A stretch of DNA of 64,000 nucleotides from positions 1 through 64,000 of the forward strand of contig JAFPLH010000079.1 of the NCBI GenBank assembly GCA_017402845.1, read 5' to 3'. This DNA is from Clostridia bacterium (GTDB lineage Bacteria > Bacillota > Clostridia > Oscillospirales > Acutalibacteraceae). Of this stretch, positions 25,561 through 33,007 are shown one piece after another. The stretch's first letter is position 1. Each line of letters begins with the position of its first letter. The notes under the pieces are model-generated. The model did not search any database, was not told where the DNA came from, and saw nothing but the letters and a program-made list of their open reading frames with translations. The position numbers and the translations under genes were made by a program.

Positions 25561-27039
25561 TTATTCTTCAGTCTTCTTTCTTGTGTAGAGAACAACTGCA
25601 GCAGCAGCCATAAGGATTACAACGAGAGAAACAACAGCGAATGTACCTGCTGTCTGAACAGTAGCAGCTGTGTTGTTTGATGTGCTTGTAGTAGCAGCCT
25701 TAGATGTTGTAGAGCTTGTCTTCTTAGAAGCATTATCATCTGTACCCTTGCTCTCTGTCTTAGAAGATGTGTTAGAAGTTGTAGAAGTTGTGGATGTTGT
25801 AGAAGTTGTAGAAGTTGTAGAAGTTGTAGAAGATGTCTCAGAAGATGTTGTAGAAGATGTCTCAGAAGATGTTGTAGAAGATGTTGTTGTATCTGTATCA
25901 TCTGAATCTACTATTGAATCTGTATCATCTGTATCTGATGCAGCATGATCGCAGATTACATCTACCTTGAGTTCTGTGTAGTTATCAATTACGGAAGGAT
26001 CCTTTGTATCGTTGATAAGAACGTCAACTACATCGTCATCCTTGATAGTTGTGATTTCTGTTGTGATTCTGGAAAGACCAAGATCCTCAACGTTGAAGTC
26101 CTTGAGAGCCTTGAATGTGAATGTCCAGAGAGCAACTTTATCGCCTGCGAAAGCGTGCTCTTCACCAGTAGGATCGAATACGCAACCGATAGCAAGTGTG
26201 TGCTCAAAACCGTCATCAGGAGAAAGGTTATCGTTTACAAGAACTGTACCTGTAACACCAGCAAGCTTCTCTTTCTCGCCTGTGTATGAGAGGTATGCAG
26301 GATCAAAGTCAACGTAAGATGTGAGTGTACCAGCAGGATCAACGCCACCGAACATAAGAGCAACCTTTACTGTGTCACCCTCGTGCCATTTCTTGTCACC
26401 TGCAGGAGTTGTGTCAGTATCGTCACCATCTGTTACAACTGCATCTTTACCATCTTTTACGAAATCGTATGTGCCAAAGTAGTCAGCATACTTCTTGTAG
26501 TAGTACTCGCTGGAAGGATCAATTGAGAACCACTCACCGGATGTTGTGATAGCACCGGAGTACTCATTAACTGACTGATGAGCTTCATCGTTAGCAAGAA
26601 CGTAGATCATGTTGTACATGTTGTCGAGCTTGTCATAGATGGGGTTCTTATCCTTTGCTGTGTAACCCTCAACATTGATGTTGATTGTCTGATGAGCAAC
26701 AGCAGCAAGTGCAGGATCAGCAGGGTTGCCAGCGTCAACAAATGCGTTGAAGATGATTGTAGAAGTAGCATCCTGATCAGGGCACTCTGTCTTATATACG
26801 TTGTAGCCAACCTCAGGAGCAGCTGTCATGGGGTTGCCAGGCCAATCTGCAGCCTTATTGTCTTCAGGCTCCCAGTAGTAAACACCTACATTATTGTTTG
26901 TTGCGAGATATGCATCAGGTGCGCAGAAGTAGTAAGTAACTGTGTCAGCAGCAGAAGCTGTAACAGCGCCTACACCAACAACGAGCATTGCAATCAACAT
27001 TGCAGCAGAGAGTACAATACTAATAACTTTCTTGGACAT
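25561..27039 (-). CDS. surface protein with CBM26-like starch-binding and cohesin-like domains
   Basis: A 492-residue secreted protein. Signal peptide 1-31. Residues 33-195 look like a family-26 starch-binding module: VTYYFCAPDAY, an aromatic-rich strand VGVYYWEPED, and the hallmark WPGNPM at 66-71. Residues 217-363 form a cohesin-like domain (EGDTVKVALMFGGVD...TFTFKALKDF). Then a Ser/Thr stalk (about 385-455), VQTAGT (461-466), a hydrophobic segment (467-486) and RKK. It could hold starch and dock enzymes on the same chain; this is inference from the domain patterns. Its signal peptide, stalk and anchor are close relatives of those in the 22910-23833 protein. Confidence 0.75.
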   Translation of the reverse strand: MSKKVISIVLSAAMLIAMLVVGVGAVTASAADTVTYYFCAPDAYLATNNNVGVYYWEPEDNKAADWPGNPMTAAPEVGYNVYKTECPDQDATSTIIFNAFVDAGNPADPALAAVAHQTININVEGYTAKDKNPIYDKLDNMYNMIYVLANDEAHQSVNEYSGAITTSGEWFSIDPSSEYYYKKYADYFGTYDFVKDGKDAVVTDGDDTDTTPAGDKKWHEGDTVKVALMFGGVDPAGTLTSYVDFDPAYLSYTGEKEKLAGVTGTVLVNDNLSPDDGFEHTLAIGCVFDPTGEEHAFAGDKVALWTFTFKALKDFNVEDLGLSRITTEITTIKDDDVVDVLINDTKDPSVIDNYTELKVDVICDHAASDTDDTDSIVDSDDTDTTTSSTTSSETSSTTSSETSSTTSTTSTTSTTSTTSTTSNTSSKTESKGTDDNASKKTSSTTSKAATTSTSNNTAATVQTAGTFAVVSLVVILMAAAAVVLYTRKKTEE

Positions 27040-27104
27040 TTGATTTTCCTCCTTAAAAAATATAAATTTGTCAATATCCCGAAGAATAGTTCCTCAGCGA
27101 CTTT

Positions 27105-27133
27105 ATTATACTACATATCAAAATAAATTTCAA
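27105..27133 (-). promoter_or_regulatory. sigma-A promoter of the second cohesin-like gene
   Basis: TTGAAA (27128-27133), 17-base spacer, TATAAT (27105-27110) on the minus strand, with a leader of about 60 bases. Confidence 0.85.
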
Positions 27134-27250
27134 TACCTTTTCTTAAAAAAAGTTACTAAATTGTAAAAAAACATAAGTTTTATTTTTCCTTTGTTCACAA
27201 TTTTTGCAAAATCACTAAGTAAGCTATTCATATCAGTAATCATTGTTATT

Positions 27251-28057
27251 TTATTCCTTGTTTTTTACTGAAATAAGCACTGCTCCGACAATTGCAACGA
27301 TAAAAAAGCCTGCTCCCAAACAAAAAAATACCATAGATTTATGTCTTACGTTATTATTGTTCGGTGTGCTTGTGTCAAATCGTATAGCGGGGTGAGTGTC
27401 GGAATCAAACTCAGCGTGTGAAGGTGTACTGCTTATTACCGGAGCCGAGCTTTCAGAAATAATTTCCTTTTCTTTATCGGTTTTGGTTTTCTTTTCAGGT
27501 TTTTGTATCGGCTCATCATGCTTTGCATTTTCTGCAAGAGCTGATCTATCAATATTGATCTCGTTTTCTATCGGAAGCTGCACCTTCTCGGCTGGTTCGC
27601 CGTCAGACAATACAACACATGAAGCCGCAATACATTTTCCGTCAACTGTTTCAAATGAAGTGTTTATCGCTTCGGTTATTTCGCAGCTAAACAGATCGGC
27701 TGTATCTTCAATATCTGTCAGCGCTTCAAAAGTCAGAGTACATACCAATGTATAATCGGTAAAGTCCATACCTTCAATTGCATCATAAATAACAGCAAGA
27801 GAGATTTTTCCGGCCGGGTCAAATCTGTACGACGAAGTACCGTTTGGGATTTTTTTATCCGTGCTTTTAAGTACACTTGGATCGTACGTTACAACTGCCG
27901 AATAACTTGCCATATCAGATATACCGCCTATATATATACACAAAGCAATGCTTTCGCCCTTTGATACCTGTTCAGCGTGCGCACCAACGGAAAATGAAAG
28001 GCACATAATTAACACCGTACACAAGCAGGCTATTAATCTTATGATCTTTCTTTTCAT
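27251..28057 (-). CDS. third cohesin-like membrane-anchored protein
   Basis: A 268-residue secreted protein: signal peptide 1-28, cohesin-like domain at about 30-150 (VSKGESIALCIYIGGISDMASYSAVVTYDPSVL...TLTFEALTD), a charged linker with Lys/Glu/Ser, and a C-terminal membrane segment (about 243-264). It lacks the Ser/Thr stalk of the other two. I start it at the ATG at 28057 since that gives a proper signal peptide; longer frames run back into galE. It begins one base after the galE stop, so it is translationally coupled to galE. I see no clear terminator after it. Confidence 0.72.
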   Translation of the reverse strand: MKRKIIRLIACLCTVLIMCLSFSVGAHAEQVSKGESIALCIYIGGISDMASYSAVVTYDPSVLKSTDKKIPNGTSSYRFDPAGKISLAVIYDAIEGMDFTDYTLVCTLTFEALTDIEDTADLFSCEITEAINTSFETVDGKCIAASCVVLSDGEPAEKVQLPIENEINIDRSALAENAKHDEPIQKPEKKTKTDKEKEIISESSAPVISSTPSHAEFDSDTHPAIRFDTSTPNNNNVRHKSMVFFCLGAGFFIVAIVGAVLISVKNKE

Positions 28058-28058
28058 A

Positions 28059-29069
28059 TTAATAACCGTCCGGATTGTTGGATTGCCAGTTCCAAAGATC
28101 TCTGCACATATCCTCAAGAGTATACTCGACCTCCCAGCCAAGAAGCTCCTTTGCCTTTTCAGCATTAGCATAGAATTCGGGCAGATCGCCTGCACGGCGC
28201 GGCTTTATCTCGTATGGCACAGGAATATTGTTTACTCTTGTAAACGTATTTACAACTTCAAGTACGCTATGACCTTTTCCAGAACCTAAGTTTATAGCTT
28301 CAACGCCCTTATGCGTATCAGCATACTGCAAAGCGGCAACATGACCTCTTGCAAGGTCTACAACGTGGATATAATCTCTTACGCCTGTACCGTCAACTGT
28401 ATCGTAATCATCACCGAAAATACCGAGCTTAGGCAGCTTGCCCGTTGCAACCTTTGCAACATACGGCAGCAGATTATTCGGTATACCGCTTGGATCTTCG
28501 CCTATCCTGCCGCTTGGATGTGCGCCTATGGGGTTAAAGTATCTGAGGAGTACAGCCGAAAGATCGGGATCAGCATTTGCTGTATCTTTAAGTATTTGCT
28601 CTATCATAAGCTTTGTCCAGCCGTAAGGGTTTGTACAGCCTGTTATAGGCATAGTTTCAACATAAGGTATAGGGTTATTTTCGCCGTATACAGTTGCAGA
28701 GGAGCTGAAAACTATTTTGTTTACATTGAACTCTTTCATAACCTCAAGCAAAGTAAGAGTTGCGTCGAGATTATTGCGGTAATACATAAGCGGCTTCTGA
28801 CAAGACTCTCCTACTGCCTTGAAGCCTGCAAAATGAATTACAGCGTCGATCTTCTGCTCCTCAAAAAGCTTGGTAAGAGCCACTTTGCCGCAGATATCTA
28901 TCGGGTACAGATCAACATTTTTACCTGTTATCTCTGTAATTCTTTTAACTGCTTCGGGCTTGCTGTTTGAAAAGTCGTCTGCTATAACAGCTTCAAAGCC
29001 TTGATTAAGCAGTTCAACGCACGTATGCGAGCCGATATAGCCGGCTCCGCCTGTAAGTAAAACTTTCAT
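28059..29069 (-). CDS. galE: UDP-glucose 4-epimerase
   Basis: A 336-residue short-chain dehydrogenase-type epimerase that interconverts UDP-glucose and UDP-galactose with bound NAD. Motifs: GGAGYIGSHT (NAD loop), IHFAGFKAVGES, SSSATVYG, and the catalytic YGWTK (YxxxK). ATG start preceded by AGGAGG. It follows the Gx-transporter gene by 19 bases and is followed at once by the third cohesin-like gene, so it is part of a leftward operon starting near 31.2 kb. Confidence 0.97.
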   Translation of the reverse strand: MKVLLTGGAGYIGSHTCVELLNQGFEAVIADDFSNSKPEAVKRITEITGKNVDLYPIDICGKVALTKLFEEQKIDAVIHFAGFKAVGESCQKPLMYYRNNLDATLTLLEVMKEFNVNKIVFSSSATVYGENNPIPYVETMPITGCTNPYGWTKLMIEQILKDTANADPDLSAVLLRYFNPIGAHPSGRIGEDPSGIPNNLLPYVAKVATGKLPKLGIFGDDYDTVDGTGVRDYIHVVDLARGHVAALQYADTHKGVEAINLGSGKGHSVLEVVNTFTRVNNIPVPYEIKPRRAGDLPEFYANAEKAKELLGWEVEYTLEDMCRDLWNWQSNNPDGY

Positions 29070-29088
29070 TTAAAATTGACCTCCTGAT

Positions 29089-29559
29089 TCATCTATGATC
29101 TGTATTCTCTGCCGAGGATACAAGAATAATTAGAACACTGTTCACGATACCCGTAAAAGCACCTGCAAACACTGCCGCTATAATCAAGTAAGGCACATAA
29201 TACCTTACTGTATTACCAATAACAAAAAATGCGATCATTAACTGCCCGATATTATGAACTACTGCACCTATAATACCTATTCCTACACAGCCGAATTTTC
29301 TTCTGTCGCATTTTAACACGAGCCACATTACAAACGTACTCAACATACTTCCGGAAAAGCTCATAAGTCCGGCTGTAAGTCCCCTTGTAAGCAGCGCAAA
29401 AAAAGCTTTAAATGCGGCAGTACAAAGCCCTCCGGTAATACCGTCTGTACACAAAGAGGTCATTACCGCCAGATTTGAAAGACCAAGTTTTGCATCGGGC
29501 ACAGGCAGTTCGGGCAAAAAGCTCTCGAATAAAGAGAGAACTGCCGCAACTGCACACAA
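29089..29559 (-). CDS. Gx transporter family membrane protein, interrupted near its N-terminus
   Basis: The frame encodes a small hydrophobic protein of the Gx transporter family (once annotated heptaprenyl diphosphate synthase component I). Family features are FLPELPVPDAKLGLSNLAV and the VVHNIGQLMIAFFVIGN stretch. The family partner, a NusG-II protein, is directly upstream. The expected start, an ATG at 29616 coupled to that gene as TAATG, is followed by only seven codons (MKTSVNN) and then an in-frame TGA at 29593-29595; after it the conserved frame continues as YNAVAFARIAVLCAV. The first start after the TGA is TTG 29559, which would cut into the first membrane segment. It may be a fresh nonsense mutation, a sequencing error or use of the TTG. 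Confidence 0.7.
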   Translation of the reverse strand: MCAVAAVLSLFESFLPELPVPDAKLGLSNLAVMTSLCTDGITGGLCTAAFKAFFALLTRGLTAGLMSFSGSMLSTFVMWLVLKCDRRKFGCVGIGIIGAVVHNIGQLMIAFFVIGNTVRYYVPYLIIAAVFAGAFTGIVNSVLIILVSSAENTDHR

Positions 29560-29615
29560 AACAGCGATTCGTGCAAATGCTACGGCATTATATCAATTAT
29601 TAACGCTTGTTTTCA

Positions 29616-30023
29616 TTATCCGGTCACTCCGTCAAGACGGTTTTGTTCGTTTTCAGCGAATAACTCAACCGAAATTCTTACAGGCAGACAGACTATCGTC
29701 TGCCCCGGCTTTGTGATCTTACCGGTATTAACGCAAATTTTATCGGTACAATCAGACAGTATAACCGAAACACCGTCTTTTTCTGCCAATAATACGACCG
29801 AGTATTCATCATCAACGCAAATTTCAAAGGGTGATGTATCATCAAGCAAAAAAGACTGTACTATTACTCCGTTTTTCTTTACAACGGCTCTCAGCCTGTC
29901 ACCGCTTGTATTTGCGTTTTGAAATACTATCAAAATAACAGAAACGCATATCAGCACAAAAGCTAAAGCAACATCAAAGGCGGTAAACTTTTTGCGGTTT
30001 CGGATATTATCACTTAGACTCAT
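29616..30023 (-). CDS. NusG domain II-containing membrane protein
   Basis: A 135-residue protein with one N-terminal membrane segment (about residues 18-38, VALAFVLICVSVILIVF) and an extracytoplasmic NusG-II type beta domain (SVILSDCTDKICVNTGKITKPGQTIVCLP). Such proteins commonly sit next to Gx transporters in Firmicutes, possibly in an envelope or redox-linked function that is not established. The ATG at 30023 with GAGGG upstream is chosen over a TTG three codons earlier. It overlaps the preceding gene by 14 bases and the next start as TAATG. Confidence 0.8.
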   Translation of the reverse strand: MSLSDNIRNRKKFTAFDVALAFVLICVSVILIVFQNANTSGDRLRAVVKKNGVIVQSFLLDDTSPFEICVDDEYSVVLLAEKDGVSVILSDCTDKICVNTGKITKPGQTIVCLPVRISVELFAENEQNRLDGVTG

Positions 30024-31182
30024 TGCCCTCAACCAAAGCTGTTGCCATATTTACAATTTCATCATAGTTATAAGCAAGCTTTATATCGTCAAGAGTTAAT
30101 TTGTTATCTGAACACTTTTTCTCGCAGTAATCTTTTATCATATAATACTGACAAGTAAAATCTGAATTTGTTGCATTGTCAAGCTTTTTATCCCAATTAC
30201 TGCACAAGTCGAAATCACGCAAAATCCCGCACAGCGCAGCGCCGACATATATATTACCCGTATGATCGAAATATTCGCTTACATCACTGTTATACTTACC
30301 GGTACACAGATAATGATATGCGCTGTAAAATGTAATTGAATCTGCTTTTTCTTTATTAAAGTAAGTAATATTTCTGCCTGTAAATGTACTAATATTATAG
30401 AAAACGTGCTGAACCCTGCCCTCTGTAAGCTCAATATGCTCCTGACACTCAATGTACTCCGGGTGCAAAGAATACTGATACTCTCTGACCTTAACATACT
30501 CTGCGATAAGCTCGTTGATATCATCAGATTTATCTGAGCTAAGCAGATCGTCTATTATTCTGTACTGTAAGCCTGTAAGAGCGACATTTTCTACATCAAG
30601 AGAAAAGCTTTTGCCGCTTATTATTTCGGGCTGATCGGGAGAATCGAGAGCCGCCGCAAAGGTATTTTTTACAAAGCTTTCTTCAAGCGAACCCGTACCG
30701 TTATATTTTACGGTACTCACATCATACTTTGAAGCATAAACATCTTCGTTATTTATAGATACAAAGCCCTCATAAAAGGAAGGTTTAAAGAGCTTTAAGA
30801 AACGAGGAGTACACAAAGCGAAACGATAAACCGAGATATTATCGTAATCATCAGGCATTTTTAACTTTTGTGCAAAGATCTTGTCGTTTATTTTGTTGTT
30901 TACTAAATAACATCTTCCTCTTAACGGACCATACTCTCTTACTATAACACAGCCTGTACCGTAAAGATTATAGTTAATATCCCAAACGTTACTATTACCT
31001 TTTTTATCGTCAAAGAGATTTACAATATCGCATATTTCACCTATTGCCTGACGGTCTGTTGCTCCGAGGCTGTTAAAATCTGTATTTACAGTTTTATTCA
31101 AGATAATATCCGCACAGAGCAAAATAAAAAATATGCCGATCATAATAAGAAGAACATTAAATATCTTTTTAATTACTTTCAA
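30010..31182 (-). CDS. hypothetical membrane-anchored protein
   Basis: A 390-residue protein that I do not recognise. An uncleaved-looking hydrophobic segment (about residues 8-28) suggests an N-terminal membrane anchor with a large extracytoplasmic domain. The C-terminal half has several cysteines (for example LCGILRDFDLCSNW, DYCEKKCSD) and is helix-rich, with an HxLCTG pattern and a DUF3810-like feel, but it lacks HExxH. Start is TTG at 31182 with GGAGGG 8 bases upstream and a good promoter. First gene of the operon leading through the NusG-II protein and Gx transporter to galE. Confidence 0.65.
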   Translation of the reverse strand: MKVIKKIFNVLLIMIGIFFILLCADIILNKTVNTDFNSLGATDRQAIGEICDIVNLFDDKKGNSNVWDINYNLYGTGCVIVREYGPLRGRCYLVNNKINDKIFAQKLKMPDDYDNISVYRFALCTPRFLKLFKPSFYEGFVSINNEDVYASKYDVSTVKYNGTGSLEESFVKNTFAAALDSPDQPEIISGKSFSLDVENVALTGLQYRIIDDLLSSDKSDDINELIAEYVKVREYQYSLHPEYIECQEHIELTEGRVQHVFYNISTFTGRNITYFNKEKADSITFYSAYHYLCTGKYNSDVSEYFDHTGNIYVGAALCGILRDFDLCSNWDKKLDNATNSDFTCQYYMIKDYCEKKCSDNKLTLDDIKLAYNYDEIVNMATALVEGNESK

Positions 31183-31221
31183 CGGTTATCCCTCCGTATT
31201 TATATTTATACTTATATATTT

Positions 31222-31250
31222 AATATACACTTTTTACAAGGCTTTTTCAA
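31222..31250 (-). promoter_or_regulatory. sigma-A promoter of the unknown-nusG2-Gx-galE-cohesin operon
   Basis: TTGAAA (31245-31250), 17-base spacer, TATATT (31222-31227) on the minus strand, about 40 bases before the TTG start. Confidence 0.75.
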
Positions 31251-31330
31251 CTGTTTTATTACATTATTCAAAATGGATTTACAAAAGAAATATAGGTCAA
31301 TAAGCAAAGTAAATGCACACTACAATTTAG

Positions 31331-31380
31331 TTGTAAAACAAATAAGCCGCATAAACACTGAATCATCAGTATTTATGCGG
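31331..31380 (-). terminator. terminator of the tRNA operon
   Basis: Long stem CCGCATAAACACTGA/TCAGTATTTATGCGG (31347-31361 and 31366-31380, one mismatch), then TTATTTGTTTT on the minus strand. Confidence 0.8.
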
Positions 31381-31391
31381 TTTATAAGAAG

Positions 31392-31465
31392 TCGAGGTGA
31401 CAAGATTCGAACTTGCGACCTCTGCGTCCCGAACGCAGCGCTCTACCAAACTGAGCCACACCTCG
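31392..31465 (-). tRNA. tRNA-Pro (anticodon CGG)
   Basis: Cloverleaf of 74 bases on the minus strand: acceptor CGAGGTG/CACCTCG, D arm with GGCTCAG...GGTAGAGC, anticodon stem CTGCG/CGCAG with loop TTCGGGA (anticodon CGG), T arm GTTCGAAT, discriminator A. The 3' CCA is not encoded. Confidence 0.95.
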
Positions 31466-31466
31466 A

Positions 31467-31491
31467 AAATGAGCCTCACTCTTTGTGAGGC
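31467..31491 (-). terminator. hairpin between the two tRNA genes
   Basis: 7-bp stem GCCTCAC/GTGAGGC (31473-31479 and 31485-31491) and TCATTTT on the minus strand. It may be a processing or partial termination signal between tRNA-Gln and tRNA-Pro. Confidence 0.5.
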
Positions 31492-31565
31492 TGGCTGGGG
31501 AATAGGGATTCGAACCCCAACAAACAGAGTCAGAGTCTGTCGTGCTACCGTTACACAATTCCCCA
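31492..31565 (-). tRNA. tRNA-Gln (anticodon CTG)
   Basis: Cloverleaf on the minus strand: acceptor TGGGGAA/TTCCCCA, D arm GTGTAACGGTAGCAC, anticodon stem ACAGA/TCTGT with loop CTCTGAC (anticodon CTG), T arm GGGGTTCGAATCCC, discriminator G followed by an encoded CCA. Confidence 0.95.
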
Positions 31566-31576
31566 ACGACTTCATT

Positions 31577-31605
31577 ATTATAACAAAAGCATAGACTTTT
31601 GTCAA
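31577..31605 (-). promoter_or_regulatory. perfect consensus sigma-A promoter of the tRNA operon
   Basis: TTGACA (31600-31605), 17-base spacer ending TGT, TATAAT (31577-31582) on the minus strand. Both hexamers are exact and there is an extended -10, as expected for stable RNA genes. Confidence 0.92.
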
Positions 31606-31628
31606 TATAATTTTTAAAAAATTTTTTC

Positions 31629-32726
31629 TTATTTTGCCGTCAATATTTCTGTAATGATCGTATTAGAGATCAAAAAGCCCTTTACGCTCAAGCTGAATCC
31701 ATTCTGAGTGCAGACAGTATAACCCAATTTTTCAAGCTTTGCAGCTTTATCAATATATTTCTGCGGGATATCATAACCGAAATACCGTTTGAATTCTGTT
31801 TTGCTTATTCCGTCTGACAATCGCAAACGCATTGTAATATATTCATCTTCACTGCCGCCCTTACCGTCATTTACAGTAATATCTGCGAAAAACGAGTCAA
31901 AATTTCTCTCATAATAAAATCTATTCTTATTTATGAACGAATGAGCACCGGGACCAAGTCCAAGATACTCCTCACAATTCCAGTATTTCAGATTGTGGCG
32001 GCTCTCCAGTCCGGGCTTTGAAAAATTAGAGATCTCATACTGAGCAAAACCTGACTTTTTAAGCCTTTGAACGGTATATTCATACAGATCGCACACCGTA
32101 TCTTCATCAGGCAAAGACAGAGAATTTTTCTGTCTGCTATATGGTGTACCGGGTTCGATCTTTAGCATATATGCCGAAATGTGTGATATATCGAGTTCCT
32201 GACAAAACAATATACTGCGTTCAAGGCTTTCTTCTGTTTGTTCTGATATTCCTAACATAAGATCAAGCGATATATTGCTTATACCGCTGCTTTTTATCAT
32301 GCTTACGGCTTTGACAACATCTTCGGCGGAATGTTTTCTACCCAAAGCTTTCAATTCGTTTTCGTTTGCAGATTGAAGCCCCATTGATATTCTGTTGACG
32401 CCTGCTTCTTTAAGCAGCTTAAAGTCCTGCTCCTTTGCCGATTCGGGGTTTACTTCAAGAGTACATTCAACGCAGCTTTTCCCGAACGAGCTGTTTATAC
32501 TGTTCAGTATTTTTATCATGTTTTGTGTTCCGATACTGCTCGGAGTACCGCCGCCGAAATATACTGTTTCCGCATTGTATCTCCCTTTCAGTGACTCAAT
32601 TTTTCTGCATAATGCCTGCGTATATTTTTCAACTGCGTTTCTATCCCAATTTACCGAAAAGAAATCACAATAAGGACACTTTCCTCTGCAAAAAGGTATA
32701 TGAATATAAAGCCCGATATTTCTCAT
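31629..32726 (-). CDS. hemW: HemW-type radical SAM heme chaperone
   Basis: A 365-residue protein of the HemN/HemW family. The radical SAM cluster motif is HIPFCRGKCPYCDFF (CxxxCxxC), followed by YFGGGTPS and the LEVNPES segment; the C-terminal HemN_C winged region is present. The short N-terminus and lack of the HemN-specific extra cysteine support HemW, a heme-binding chaperone, rather than coproporphyrinogen dehydrogenase. ATG start. It probably stands alone, followed by the tRNA operon. Confidence 0.9.
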   Translation of the reverse strand: MRNIGLYIHIPFCRGKCPYCDFFSVNWDRNAVEKYTQALCRKIESLKGRYNAETVYFGGGTPSSIGTQNMIKILNSINSSFGKSCVECTLEVNPESAKEQDFKLLKEAGVNRISMGLQSANENELKALGRKHSAEDVVKAVSMIKSSGISNISLDLMLGISEQTEESLERSILFCQELDISHISAYMLKIEPGTPYSRQKNSLSLPDEDTVCDLYEYTVQRLKKSGFAQYEISNFSKPGLESRHNLKYWNCEEYLGLGPGAHSFINKNRFYYERNFDSFFADITVNDGKGGSEDEYITMRLRLSDGISKTEFKRYFGYDIPQKYIDKAAKLEKLGYTVCTQNGFSLSVKGFLISNTIITEILTAK

Positions 32727-32761
32727 AAGATCACCATTATCATTTTTTAGACATACCCTTT

Positions 32762-32800
32762 ATAAAAGGGGACAGGCAGAAGTATCACTACTTCTGCCTG
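32762..32800 (-). terminator. rho-independent terminator upstream of hemW
   Basis: Perfect 12-bp stem CAGGCAGAAGTA/TACTTCTGCCTG (32773-32784 and 32789-32800) with CCCCTTTTAT on the minus strand. It would end transcripts of the glucosyltransferase gene, about 210 bases past its stop. Confidence 0.75.
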
Positions 32801-33007
32801 GTTTGGAAGGTATATGAAAATTAGTAGAACGCTTGTTTAATACATTATTATTATACACTTTAAATGTTACTAAATTATGAACATTTCAAAAAAACATCAA
32901 ATTCGGAATATTTCAAAATTTTACAATACATTCACATTAATAATTAGATAAATTTAACAATATCGGTGATTTCACGATAAAACAACATAATACTACAAAA
33001 CCGTATA

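Noticed and set aside
22910-28057. Classical LPxTG sortase signals on the cohesin-like proteins
   Set aside because: No LPxTG; only VQTAGT before the anchor in two of them, so plain membrane anchoring is the safer reading.
28311-28970. 219-codon frame opposite galE
   Set aside because: No ribosome site; galE is a clear conserved gene on the other strand.
29593-29595. TGA read as selenocysteine
   Set aside because: No convincing SECIS-like hairpin follows, the family has no Cys/Sec at this position, and no sel genes are in the window.
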